Positions 53,580 through 61,842 of a stretch of DNA of 64,000 nucleotides are shown piece after piece. Numbering within the stretch: position 1 is the stretch's first letter; each line of letters starts with the position of its first letter. The position numbers and the translations under genes are program-made. Origin of the DNA: GCA-002733465 sp965230525 (GTDB taxonomy: Bacteria; Pseudomonadota; Gammaproteobacteria; Enterobacterales; Kangiellaceae); the NCBI GenBank assembly GCA_965230525.1, contig OZ246008.1, forward strand, positions 4,278,001 to 4,342,000. Direction: 5' to 3'. Under the pieces are notes generated by a model that was given only the letters and a program-made list of their open reading frames with translations, was not told the DNA's origin and made no database searches.

Positions 53580-54767
53580 ATGGCTTCGACTCCACCGCCA
53601 CTCAAACCAACTTCCGACGATTCAAACGCTAACCAGCCATCAGAGTCGACAGCAAATGATTCGCAGCCTCAATCGAGCGAATTTAAATGCCAGCAATGTG
53701 GTGCCAAACTCACCTATGCGCCGGGTACAAGCGTTCTTAAATGTTCTTATTGTGACTTTGAAAACGCAATTCCAAAATCGGAAGACGATATTCAGGAGCT
53801 AGACTTTCATCAACACTTGGCCGCCATGGCGGAGAAAGAAGTTTCCCAAGAAATTCTGCTGATCAAATGTACTTCGTGTGGCGCCGAATCGACATCGGAA
53901 GCCAATGTGACTTCGCAAAATTGTCCGTTTTGTGACACCGAAATCGTTACCACAGCAAAATCTAAGAAGCGTCTTAAGCCACGCTCATTGTTACCATTTA
54001 AAATAAAAAAGCAGGCCGCCAAAGCAAGCTACAAAGAATGGCTAAAAGGACTGTGGTTCGCTCCCAATGAGTTGAAACGTAAAGCCAAGCTGGATGTCGC
54101 AGTAAAGGGTGTATATGTTCCACACTGGACTTATGATGCGGATACTTTGACCTATTATACCGGACAACGAGGCGTTTATTATTACGTGACCGAAACACGC
54201 ACTCGAACCAATTCAGATGGTAAACAGGAAACCTACACTGTTCAAGTTAGAAAAACTCGTTGGTATCCGGCATCGGGCACAGTGACCGATGACTTTGACG
54301 ACGTGTTGATCGTTGCCAGTAAATCGTTACCAGAAAAATATACGCGAGAGCTCGAGCCTTGGGATCTAAATAATTTGATCGCTTACAAAGACGAATACTT
54401 AAGCGGTTTTAAAGCCGAAAGCTACCAAATCGATTTGGAGCAAGGGTTCGAACTTGCCAAAGATGTCATGGATATCACCATTCGTAATACCATTAGACGG
54501 CACATCGGCGGCGATGAGCAACGAATTTTTACGGTCAAAACACAACACAACAACATTTCCTTTAAACACATTTTATTGCCCGTTTGGCTGAGTGCCTACC
54601 GCTACAATAAAAAAACCTATCGTTTTTTAGTCAATGCACGAACAGGTGAGGTACAGGGTGAACGCCCCTGGAGCTGGGTCAAAATTACTTTGGCAGTCCT
54701 GACATCTTTGGCGGTCATTGGAGGTGGGGTTTACCTGTATCATTTGCACCAAGCTGGACAGATTTAA
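53580..54767 (+). CDS. double zinc-ribbon protein with C-terminal membrane anchor
   Basis: Protein of 395 residues. Two zinc ribbons lie at the start: Cys37/40 with Cys55/58, and Cys97/100 with Cys115/118. A long middle part with LLPFKIKKQAAKASYKEWLKGLWFAPNELK (in pieces), YVPHWTYDADTLTYY and HILLPVWLSAYRYNKKTYRFLVNARTGEVQGERPWS follows, then one membrane segment (about 365-385). It resembles the YdjG-type partner of SPFH proteins. It is 90 bases after the SPFH-GYF gene. Confidence 0.82.
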   Translation: MASTPPPLKPTSDDSNANQPSESTANDSQPQSSEFKCQQCGAKLTYAPGTSVLKCSYCDFENAIPKSEDDIQELDFHQHLAAMAEKEVSQEILLIKCTSCGAESTSEANVTSQNCPFCDTEIVTTAKSKKRLKPRSLLPFKIKKQAAKASYKEWLKGLWFAPNELKRKAKLDVAVKGVYVPHWTYDADTLTYYTGQRGVYYYVTETRTRTNSDGKQETYTVQVRKTRWYPASGTVTDDFDDVLIVASKSLPEKYTRELEPWDLNNLIAYKDEYLSGFKAESYQIDLEQGFELAKDVMDITIRNTIRRHIGGDEQRIFTVKTQHNNISFKHILLPVWLSAYRYNKKTYRFLVNARTGEVQGERPWSWVKITLAVLTSLAVIGGGVYLYHLHQAGQI

Positions 54768-54786
54768 CTTTGCAATAGAGTCAAAA

Positions 54787-55539
54787 CTAAATCGAATTTT
54801 CCGGTGACCAAACTTCTGCTATTCGATGAGCAAACGAATTTGATTTGAAATATTGTTTGGGCGCAACACCCATATGTTTTTTAAACATACTGATAAAAGC
54901 TGAGTCGGATTCGTAGCCTAAATCCAGAGCAATATTTGAAAGCTTGTCACCTTTTTCAATCCGTTCTAATGAGTACAGTATACGAAGCCGCTGGCGCCAC
55001 TCAATAAACCCCATATTGGTTTCCTTTTGGAATAACCGATTAATCGTTCTTGGTGTTGCGCCAACGGTCTCAGACCAAGTACTAAGCGAAGTATTATTGC
55101 CAGGATGAGAGCAAATAAACTCGGTGATTCGAGTCAAGCGTTTATCTTCAGGCATAGTCAACGACAGCGGCGCTCTTTCTGCTTGAATAAGTTGATCAAG
55201 CAAAAAATCAATATGCCGCTGTTTTCGCTCGGTTAGCCGATAGTCCTCATCCCATGTCGCAATGCTCAAAATTAACTCTCTTAGCAAACCATTGACTGAA
55301 AGTGCTACCGTTTTATCGGGTAGTTCAGTCGATAGACTATTATCTATATAAAGTGAACGAAAACTCAGACCATACCTTGTAGAAACAGTGTGAGGAGTAA
55401 ATTTGGGCAACCAGAGAGCCCGCTTAGGTGGGATCATAAAACTGGCGCCGGGCACTTCAACTTTCATAATCCCGGTGGAGCAATAGGCTAACTGCCCCCA
55501 AGGATGCTGATGCGTCTCCACTAAATAATTTTCAGGCAT
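54787..55539 (-). CDS. AraC-family regulator (start uncertain)
   Basis: Regulator with an N-terminal cupin-like sensor (His10 and His12 in ETHQHPWGQL, then MIPPKRALWLPKFTPHTV) and a C-terminal double HTH (about 130-235; LSTWSETVGATPRTINRLFQKETNMGF in parts, LGYESDSAFISMFKKHMGVAPKQYF). From the ATG at 55539 it has 250 residues, short for the family. Coding-like sequence (ANKLARPVVARVSE) runs on upstream for 34 codons with no ATG, GTG or TTG before an in-frame TAA at 55642-55644. It is divergent from an MFS gene, its likely target. Confidence 0.85.
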   Translation of the reverse strand: MPENYLVETHQHPWGQLAYCSTGIMKVEVPGASFMIPPKRALWLPKFTPHTVSTRYGLSFRSLYIDNSLSTELPDKTVALSVNGLLRELILSIATWDEDYRLTERKQRHIDFLLDQLIQAERAPLSLTMPEDKRLTRITEFICSHPGNNTSLSTWSETVGATPRTINRLFQKETNMGFIEWRQRLRILYSLERIEKGDKLSNIALDLGYESDSAFISMFKKHMGVAPKQYFKSNSFAHRIAEVWSPENSI

Positions 55540-55642
55540 CTCTGAAACTCGCGCTACAACGGGGCGCGCTAGCTTGTTCGCCTGAAAGCCTGATTGACCA
55601 TGAGTCCAATGGTTGTCCGATTTGATAAATAACCCGTCTTTT

Positions 55643-55673
55643 TAGCGATAGAATGCCATTAATACTATCGCTA
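55643..55673. promoter_or_regulatory. inverted repeat between the AraC-type and MFS genes
   Basis: TAGCGATAG at 55643-55651 and CTATCGCTA at 55665-55673 are perfect 9-bp arms with a 13-base spacer. The position in the divergent gap suits an operator for one or both genes. Confidence 0.55.
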
Positions 55674-55714
55674 TAATTCTTTTCAGGCAAACTCTTTCAA
55701 AGCGGTATAAAACA

Positions 55715-56872
55715 TTGCAAACAAAACCTTGGCAAACCAAAAAAGCCTTCTTGATCATTACTTCAATTTTAATGACCTTAACATTTTCAGCCTGGGCCGC
55801 GCTGTTAAACAACTTCGCGGTTGAAAAAGCTGAATTTACCGGTGCAGAGATAGGCATGTTGCAGAGTTTGCGAGAGATCCCGGGGTTTCTAGCATTTACC
55901 GCGATATTTGTACTGCTCGTTTTAAAAGAACAGACTTTTGCACTTCTTTCTCTGTGCGTATTATCAATTGGAGTGGCCATTACTGGACTATTTCCGTTCG
56001 AAATAGGCTTATATGCCACCACCGTATTAATGTCCATTGGCTTTCATTATTTCGAAACCATCAATAGCTCGCTGTCACTTCAATGGCTAAGCAAACAAGA
56101 GGCTCCCGAAGTGCTTGGACAGCTAATATCGGTAAAAGCCTTTGCAGCATTGCTGACATATGCCGCCATTTGGCTCCTATTTAGCTTTTTCTCGATTGAA
56201 TACTCTAGCGCTTATTTCATTTTTGGTGGTGCCGGATTACTGTTGTTTTTGTGGTTATGGTTTGCTTTTCCAAACTTTGAATCACCCGTTGAACAGCACA
56301 AGAAATTAATCTTACGCAAACGTTACTGGTTATATTATTTACTGACCTTTTTTAGCGGCGCCCGCCGGCAAATTTTTATGGTGTTTGCTGGTTTTATGAT
56401 GGTCGAGAAATTTGGTTATCAAGCATCGGATATCGCTTTATTATTTATCATTAATCATTTAATGAATCTGTATATCGCGCCAAAGATTGGTCGATGGATT
56501 GGTCATGTCGGCGAACGCCGAGCACTGACTATCGAATACTTGGGCTTAATTGGTGTTTTTGTTGGCTATGCATTGGTAGAAGATGCAACCATCGCGGCCG
56601 GTTTATATGTTATTGACCATTTATTTTTTGCCATGGCCATCGCAATAAAAACCTTCTTCCAAAAGATCGCAGACCCAAAAGATATTGCGGCCTCCTCGGG
56701 TGTTAGCTTCACAATTAACCATATCGCTGCAGTAGTGATCCCCGCATCTTTTGGTCTGGTTTGGTTGTACAGTCCAGCGCTGGTTTTCTATTTTGGTGCC
56801 GGATTAGCTTTTGTTTCATTACTGCTCACTCAGTTTATCGACATTGAGTTACGAAAAGTAATCGCGGTCTAA
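55715..56872 (+). CDS. major facilitator superfamily transporter
   Basis: Membrane protein of 385 residues with about 11-12 helices. TFSAWAALLNNFAVEKAEFTGAEIGMLQSLREIPGFLAF (in pieces) is like the start of MFS drug/sugar exporters; a second half begins near LRKRYWLYYLLTFFSGARRQIFMVFAGFMMV. The start is TTG at 55715, with no ATG in frame for the first 19 residues and only a poor ribosome site. Divergent from the AraC gene. Confidence 0.85.
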   Translation: MQTKPWQTKKAFLIITSILMTLTFSAWAALLNNFAVEKAEFTGAEIGMLQSLREIPGFLAFTAIFVLLVLKEQTFALLSLCVLSIGVAITGLFPFEIGLYATTVLMSIGFHYFETINSSLSLQWLSKQEAPEVLGQLISVKAFAALLTYAAIWLLFSFFSIEYSSAYFIFGGAGLLLFLWLWFAFPNFESPVEQHKKLILRKRYWLYYLLTFFSGARRQIFMVFAGFMMVEKFGYQASDIALLFIINHLMNLYIAPKIGRWIGHVGERRALTIEYLGLIGVFVGYALVEDATIAAGLYVIDHLFFAMAIAIKTFFQKIADPKDIAASSGVSFTINHIAAVVIPASFGLVWLYSPALVFYFGAGLAFVSLLLTQFIDIELRKVIAV

Positions 56873-57073
56873 AATAATACTCACCAGAGCTTGAAAAGCC
56901 CTAAAGCTTAAGTCAATTTGATCGCTCTAGCGGGCAGAATTATAAGTCATGGCAAAATAATCGCCGTTTATCCAAACTTTTTCAATCCCATTATCGACTT
57001 AAAGAGTAATTCTACTTGAACTGGCCTTTTGGCTAAGCGAAGATAATCAGGATAATAATCGCATGGGTAAATC

Positions 57074-57658
57074 ATGTTTCAGCTAAACAAAGACGAAAAG
57101 CTAATCGAAAAAGCCTTGGCCGGTTCGCAAAGAAGCTGGGTTAGCTTGGTAAAACGATATGAGGGGTTGGTCTACAACTATTGCTTGCGTATGACATTTA
57201 ATCGATCAGACGCGATGGATTTAATGCAAGAGGTTTTTTTGGCGACCTATCGCAACTTACCGAGCTACCGCGGCACGAACCAGTTCAAAGGGTGGATGAT
57301 GCGCATTGCGGCTAATAAAACCACTGACTTTTTGAGAGCAAGGGGTCGTAATCCATTGCATCACGCAGGTGAAGTCACTGAAGATAGTTATCAAACTCAG
57401 GAACAACACCTAAGCCACTCCTACCATCAAGACCCAGCTGAAGATTATCGAACAACTAAAAGCAATCAGCAGATTAAAAAAGTGTTAGAGAAGTTACCGG
57501 AAGAACAAAAGCTGGTTGTTGAGCTCAAGTTTTTTCAGCATTTTACTTTTGATGAAATAAGTCATCAAACAGGGACTTCAATCAACACAGTAAAAACCCG
57601 ACTTTATGCAGCTTTAACCAAACTAAAAGGTTATTCGGAGATTCAAAATGTTATGTGA
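57074..57658 (+). CDS. ECF sigma factor (RpoE-like group)
   Basis: Sigma factor of 194 residues: region 2 at about 20-90 (LVKRYEGLVYNYCLRMTFNRSDAMDLMQEVFLATYRNL in parts, FKGWMMRIAANKTTDFLRARGR), region 4 at about 130-185 (LEKLPEEQKLVVELKFFQHFTFDEISHQTGTSINTVKTRLYAAL in parts). The next gene overlaps it by 11 bases and is an anti-sigma factor of the zinc-finger type, so activity is probably set by release from the membrane. Confidence 0.93.
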   Translation: MFQLNKDEKLIEKALAGSQRSWVSLVKRYEGLVYNYCLRMTFNRSDAMDLMQEVFLATYRNLPSYRGTNQFKGWMMRIAANKTTDFLRARGRNPLHHAGEVTEDSYQTQEQHLSHSYHQDPAEDYRTTKSNQQIKKVLEKLPEEQKLVVELKFFQHFTFDEISHQTGTSINTVKTRLYAALTKLKGYSEIQNVM

Positions 57659-58337
57659 TCATCAGTTAGTGATTGACCACCTCAATGACTATATCGAAGA
57701 CAAATTATCACCTGAAATAAAACAGCAAGTTGCCAATTGCATTGAGCAATGCGATGACTGTCAGGCCACTTATCAAAAATGTTTGGAAATGTATCAGTTG
57801 TCGCACAACTGGCAGCAACAAACTGTGCCCGAGTGGCATCGCACTCGCTACGCAGTGCGGCCCCCGGTGAAGACAAATGGTTGGTTAAACTGGGCTTCTT
57901 TAGCAACTTCCTCGCTCGCCATTATGATGGTGGTGTTTCAATTGGAAATTAACTCAACCGAGCAAGGGCTAACCATCAGCTTCGGTGGGAGCCAAACAGA
58001 ATCTAAAATCGAAAAACTGGTTGATGAACAATTGGCGAGCTATCAACAAGCACAACAAAAACTGTTCGATGTCAAACTAAAAACTGCTTTAGAGCAGCAA
58101 GACAATCGAACTAAATTAAGATTAGCCAATTGGTTAGAAAAGAATCGAGATGAAAGACAGCAAGATATTAAATTTGTTATGACAGGCTGGCAATCACAAC
58201 GATATGAAGATTTAAAAACCGTAGATCAACGTTTCGCTTACCTCGCGGATAATCAAATTGAAAATAATCAAGTGATTAATCAATTGATTCAAAACGTTGG
58301 AATAGATGATGCCAAACAGCAGCCTAATGAAATGTAA
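57648..58337 (+). CDS. zinc-finger anti-sigma factor, membrane-bound
   Basis: Protein of 229 residues. The N-terminal ZAS-like domain has HLNDYIEDKLSPE and CIEQCDDC (Cys31, Cys35, Cys38): the usual H-x3-C-x2-C reads C-x3-C-x2-C here. One membrane segment (about 88-106) is followed by a Gln/Asn/Asp-rich periplasmic tail. It should hold the sigma factor encoded just before it. The overlap of 11 bases suggests coupled synthesis. Confidence 0.85.
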   Translation: MLCDHQLVIDHLNDYIEDKLSPEIKQQVANCIEQCDDCQATYQKCLEMYQLSHNWQQQTVPEWHRTRYAVRPPVKTNGWLNWASLATSSLAIMMVVFQLEINSTEQGLTISFGGSQTESKIEKLVDEQLASYQQAQQKLFDVKLKTALEQQDNRTKLRLANWLEKNRDERQQDIKFVMTGWQSQRYEDLKTVDQRFAYLADNQIENNQVINQLIQNVGIDDAKQQPNEM

Positions 58338-58390
58338 TTATTAGTAGACTGTTTAAATGTATTTCACCCGATTATAGTGAGAACTCGATT

Positions 58391-59341
58391 ATGAAGAATG
58401 TAAAACAAGTTAAAACCACACGATTTTCAAAAACTAAAAAACTAAGCACACTGAAAAAAGTAGCCTTAGTCAGCATAAGCAGCGCGCTCGCTTGTTCTAG
58501 TATGCTCGCTTCCGCCGAAGATTATCAACGTGCACAAAAAGAACTAAAGATCATGAGTAAAATATTTGATACCTCACTTTCAGAGGCAAATATTTCAAAC
58601 AAATCTCATATTTTTCCAGGCCGCTCTGGGAGTACCAAAGCTACCTACTTAGCTAAACAAGGTATGGTCTTTACGTTTAGCTTTGCTCGCTCCGAATTTG
58701 GTGGGGCTGACGACTGGCAAGCGTTTGGAGAAGGCGTTGGCCGATTGGTGGGCACCATTGCAAGCGAAGTATCCGAGGCCTTTGCGGATATTGATAGTGA
58801 ACTAAATAATACACCGCGTGCGCCAAGAGCACCTCGACCAGTAGATGATGTGGACGCTTGGGAAGACAAAATGGAAGCCTATGAGGCCTACCGTTCCGCA
58901 ATGGACGAGTTACGAGAACAACAACGCGAAAGCCGTCGAGAAATTCGTGATATGCAGCGAAATATTCGTGAATTAGAGAGAGAAGCTAAGCATAATAAAG
59001 AAGAATCTGCCGAGCTGAACAAACAACGTGCCGAGTTAGAAAAGAAGATGAAAAAATTAAGTGAAGAACAAGCCATTTACCAGAAAACCATGGAAGAATA
59101 CCGAGAGAAGAAAAATCAGAAAACACGCGAAAGAAATAGCAAAAAAGCAGATTTAATTATTTCTACCCTTTGTGACTACGGTTCTACCTTACGCTCGCTT
59201 GGAAATGATGAACATGTGACCCTAATTTTTTCCAACTACAACGGTGACCAAGACCAAGTTTATGTGTTTGATTATGACAAGGTGAGTGACTGTTCATCAA
59301 AAGACAAGCTTTTGAAAAATGCTGTGGCATATCAGCTTTAG
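58391..59341 (+). CDS. secreted coiled-coil protein of the ECF operon, unknown
   Basis: Unrecognised protein of 316 residues. A long N-terminal signal (cleavage likely near ASAED at about 41) is followed by a domain with FTFSFARSEFGGADDWQAFGEGVG, a Pro/Arg linker (TPRAPRAPRPVDD), a long charged coiled coil (about 158-258) and a C-terminal beta-like part (ISTLCDYGSTLRSLGNDEHVTLIFSNY in parts) with two cysteines. It lies 53 bases after the anti-sigma gene, so it is a candidate target or sensor of that system. Confidence 0.75.
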   Translation: MKNVKQVKTTRFSKTKKLSTLKKVALVSISSALACSSMLASAEDYQRAQKELKIMSKIFDTSLSEANISNKSHIFPGRSGSTKATYLAKQGMVFTFSFARSEFGGADDWQAFGEGVGRLVGTIASEVSEAFADIDSELNNTPRAPRAPRPVDDVDAWEDKMEAYEAYRSAMDELREQQRESRREIRDMQRNIRELEREAKHNKEESAELNKQRAELEKKMKKLSEEQAIYQKTMEEYREKKNQKTRERNSKKADLIISTLCDYGSTLRSLGNDEHVTLIFSNYNGDQDQVYVFDYDKVSDCSSKDKLLKNAVAYQL

Positions 59342-59368
59342 TTGAACTGTTTGTTGAACAATAAAATG

Positions 59369-59390
59369 CCCGCTAAAAAGCGGGTAATTT
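59369..59390 (+). terminator. terminator of the ECF operon
   Basis: A 6-bp GC-rich stem (CCCGCT / AGCGGG, loop AAAA) starts 28 bases after the stop and is followed by TAATTTT. Confidence 0.65.
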
Positions 59391-59470
59391 TAGCTTTGTG
59401 TAATCTGCTCTAGTCGCTTTTTTTGAACAGAATGATATTTTCTGGATTTAATCTAACGGGGAAGTTTCTA

Positions 59471-59592
59471 GTCTTTCTTTTTTAAGAACCATAACCGAAA
59501 TCAAAGGCATTTCGCAGCGCCGCGAAACAAGCGGAGTCGAAGCATTGACCTTAGTTCTTAAAAAGACCGTTAAGGTCCGCAATGGAAACGGT
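59471..59592. repeat. highly structured intergenic element
   Basis: Between two convergent genes lie several nested inverted repeats: TTTTTAAGAAC (59479-59489) with GTTCTTAAAAA (59554-59564); inside it TTCGC/GCGAA (59511-59526); then GACCTTA (59547-59553) with TAAGGTC (59571-59577) and ACCGTT (59566-59571) with AACGGT (59587-59592). The pairs exclude each other. It may be a small repeat/MITE-like unit or an RNA. No open frame fits. Confidence 0.5.
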
Positions 59593-59673
59593 GCTGCCAA
59601 AACACATCAACTAAAAACTCTCCCTTAACTAGTTATTACATGCGTAAAAATAGGGAAGAAGAAGCCCCGCTTG

Positions 59674-60963
59674 CTACTCCTTATAAACAACGCCATCTTT
59701 CATCACAAAAGAAACATTCTCCATAAGACTAATGTCTTCTAATGGGTCGCCATCAACCGCTACTAGATCAGCCAATTTTCCCACTTTAATACTACCTAAC
59801 TTATCCTCTATTCGAAGTAATTTAGCCGTATTTAAAGTGGCGGATTGAATAGTTTCAATTGCTGGCATTCCAGCTTCCACCATATATTTAAACTCTCTTC
59901 CGTTTAGTCCATGTGGAAAAACAGCTGCGTCCGTCCCAAACGCGATTTTAACGCCTTTTTTATATGCTCGTGCAAAGGTATCTTGGATCAATGGTCCAAT
60001 CGCAGCAGCTTTAGGCTGAACAATAGCAGGGTAATAGCCTTCGATTGCTGCTTTTTCCGCCACCCATTTTCCAGCGGTAATAGTTGGAACATAATAGGTC
60101 CCTTTTTTCTTCATTAATCGCATGACTTCATCAGTCATATAAGTGCCATGCTCAACAGAATCGACTCCAGCGATTACAGCTCGTTTCATCCCTTCTGCAC
60201 CATGGGCGTGTACTGCGACAACAAAATCATAGTCTTTGGCAGCTTTCACTACAGCATTCAGTTCTTCCTGAGTGAATTGAGGATTGGAACCACTTTTGGC
60301 CAAACTCAATACTCCGCCAGTTACAGTTAGTTTTATTACATCAGAGCCTTCTTTGTAGCGTTGCCGTACGGCTTTAATTGCTTCATCTGGGCCGTTAATC
60401 ACTCCATGCTTTGGCCCTGGATCTAACATTAAATCTGGGCGCAATCCATTAGTTGGATCGGCATGACCTCCAGTAGTTGCGATACTTTTTCCCGCTGCGT
60501 AGATTCTAGGACCTGTTATATAACCTTGGTCGATCGCTTTACGCAGTGATACCACCACACCCGCAGAAAGATCGCCCAAATCTCTTACCGTAGTAAACCC
60601 AGCATCTAACGTCTTTTTAGCAAAAACTGTGCTTCGTAAGGCATAATCTGCATTAGATAAAAAGAACTTTTCGCCATAGGATTGTTTTGAAATTTCCCCT
60701 GACATATGAACATGCATATCCATTAAACCCGGCATGATGGTTTTATCTTTTAGGTTGATCAGCGTTTCAGTTTGATTGGGTTCAATAAAACCACTCTCGA
60801 TTGCAACTATTTTGTTACCTGAAATTCGAATCGATTGATTCTGTTTTACTTTTAGTTTTTCGACATCAATTAATTTACCGACGTGCAATAAATAATCGGC
60901 GGCATGTACTGGAGAGAAAAACACTAATAAGAATAGGAGTTTTAAAGAGAATTTTCTTTTCAC
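59674..60963 (-). CDS. secreted amidohydrolase
   Basis: Metal-dependent hydrolase of 429 residues with a signal peptide (1-21, ending VHA). The first metal site is MDMHVHM (His84, His86); KLTVTGGV, AVHAHGAEG, SVEHGTYM and FGTDAAVFPHG follow, the order of the imidazolonepropionase/Xaa-Pro dipeptidase (PF01979) group. Such periplasmic enzymes often cut dipeptides or N-acyl amino acids. The gene stands alone and is close to an S9 peptidase, which could share a peptide-use role. Confidence 0.87.
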   Translation of the reverse strand: MKRKFSLKLLFLLVFFSPVHAADYLLHVGKLIDVEKLKVKQNQSIRISGNKIVAIESGFIEPNQTETLINLKDKTIMPGLMDMHVHMSGEISKQSYGEKFFLSNADYALRSTVFAKKTLDAGFTTVRDLGDLSAGVVVSLRKAIDQGYITGPRIYAAGKSIATTGGHADPTNGLRPDLMLDPGPKHGVINGPDEAIKAVRQRYKEGSDVIKLTVTGGVLSLAKSGSNPQFTQEELNAVVKAAKDYDFVVAVHAHGAEGMKRAVIAGVDSVEHGTYMTDEVMRLMKKKGTYYVPTITAGKWVAEKAAIEGYYPAIVQPKAAAIGPLIQDTFARAYKKGVKIAFGTDAAVFPHGLNGREFKYMVEAGMPAIETIQSATLNTAKLLRIEDKLGSIKVGKLADLVAVDGDPLEDISLMENVSFVMKDGVVYKE

Positions 60964-61042
60964 TGGTTTGATTGCCCTTGTTAGAATGTTAAATTATTAT
61001 TGTTTTGGAGTTAACACTCTATCGCACTTTCAAACCGAACAC

Positions 61043-61069
61043 AAAAAAGCCCAGAAGAACTGGGCTTTT
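61043..61069 (-). terminator. terminator after the outer-membrane protein gene
   Basis: A 10-bp stem (AAAAGCCCAG / CTGGGCTTTT, five-base loop) flanked by A and T runs, 20 bases after the minus-strand gene at 61089. It could work in both directions. Confidence 0.8.
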
Positions 61070-61088
61070 AGACTAGCTTTCAAATCAG

Positions 61089-61634
61089 TTAAAAGTTGTA
61101 TCGAATGCCGACGCCGTATTTGCTTAGATCTGATTCATAGGTGTAATCCGCATATACCGCCAAGTCAGCGTTTAGATTATATGCCCCACCAACGACATAG
61201 CTGGTTTCATCAACATCATTTATATCCAGATATTCAACAGCGGCTTTAAGTTCTAGATTTTTACCTAGCATACTTCTGATGCCTGCTGTGACTTGAAACC
61301 CATTTTCATCAAAATCATTACTGTTTTTGATCTTGGCGAAATCTATCTCACTAAAGAAAGCAGAATGGCTAGAAAATTGATTTTTGTATCCGACACCGAT
61401 AGTCATCGTATCTAAATCGAATCCTCCTTCATTAACTCTTGCCAAATCACCGGCGAAGTAAAAGTTGTTATTCAGCTCTTTACTAGCTTTAAGTTCAAAT
61501 CCATCTAGTTTGCCTAGTCCACTTGAATCAAATTCAGTAAACCCGAATTCAACATAATCAAATGAGGGACTTTCAGCCAATGTACCAAATGATACAAGAG
61601 ATAATACTGCGCTAGCGATTATTGTCTTTTTCAT
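61089..61634 (-). CDS. small outer-membrane beta-barrel protein
   Basis: Protein of 181 residues with a signal peptide (1-20, TLA end), alternating hydrophobic strands (SFDYVEFGFTEF, NFYFAGDLARV, TMTIGVGYKNQF, LKAAVEYLDIND, YGVGIRYNF) and a terminal Phe, all as in 8-stranded outer-membrane barrels (OmpA/OprG-like porin-fold). Its ligand is not known. Confidence 0.82.
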   Translation of the reverse strand: MKKTIIASAVLSLVSFGTLAESPSFDYVEFGFTEFDSSGLGKLDGFELKASKELNNNFYFAGDLARVNEGGFDLDTMTIGVGYKNQFSSHSAFFSEIDFAKIKNSNDFDENGFQVTAGIRSMLGKNLELKAAVEYLDINDVDETSYVVGGAYNLNADLAVYADYTYESDLSKYGVGIRYNF

Positions 61635-61842
61635 TACTTCAATTCCTTATTTAAATTAAATGATTTGCGGTTGTCTCAACCACGAGCGCAGTTTAAAATT
61701 ATTGAACTGAATTCAAACTGAATGGATAAGAAGTTCATTATTACATTGCCTTCAACTGGCATCTGCTCTTCAAAAAAGCTAGACTACATTTATTAAGACT
61801 AAAACACGTTAGTCACTGGAATCTATTTGAAAGGAAGCACCG

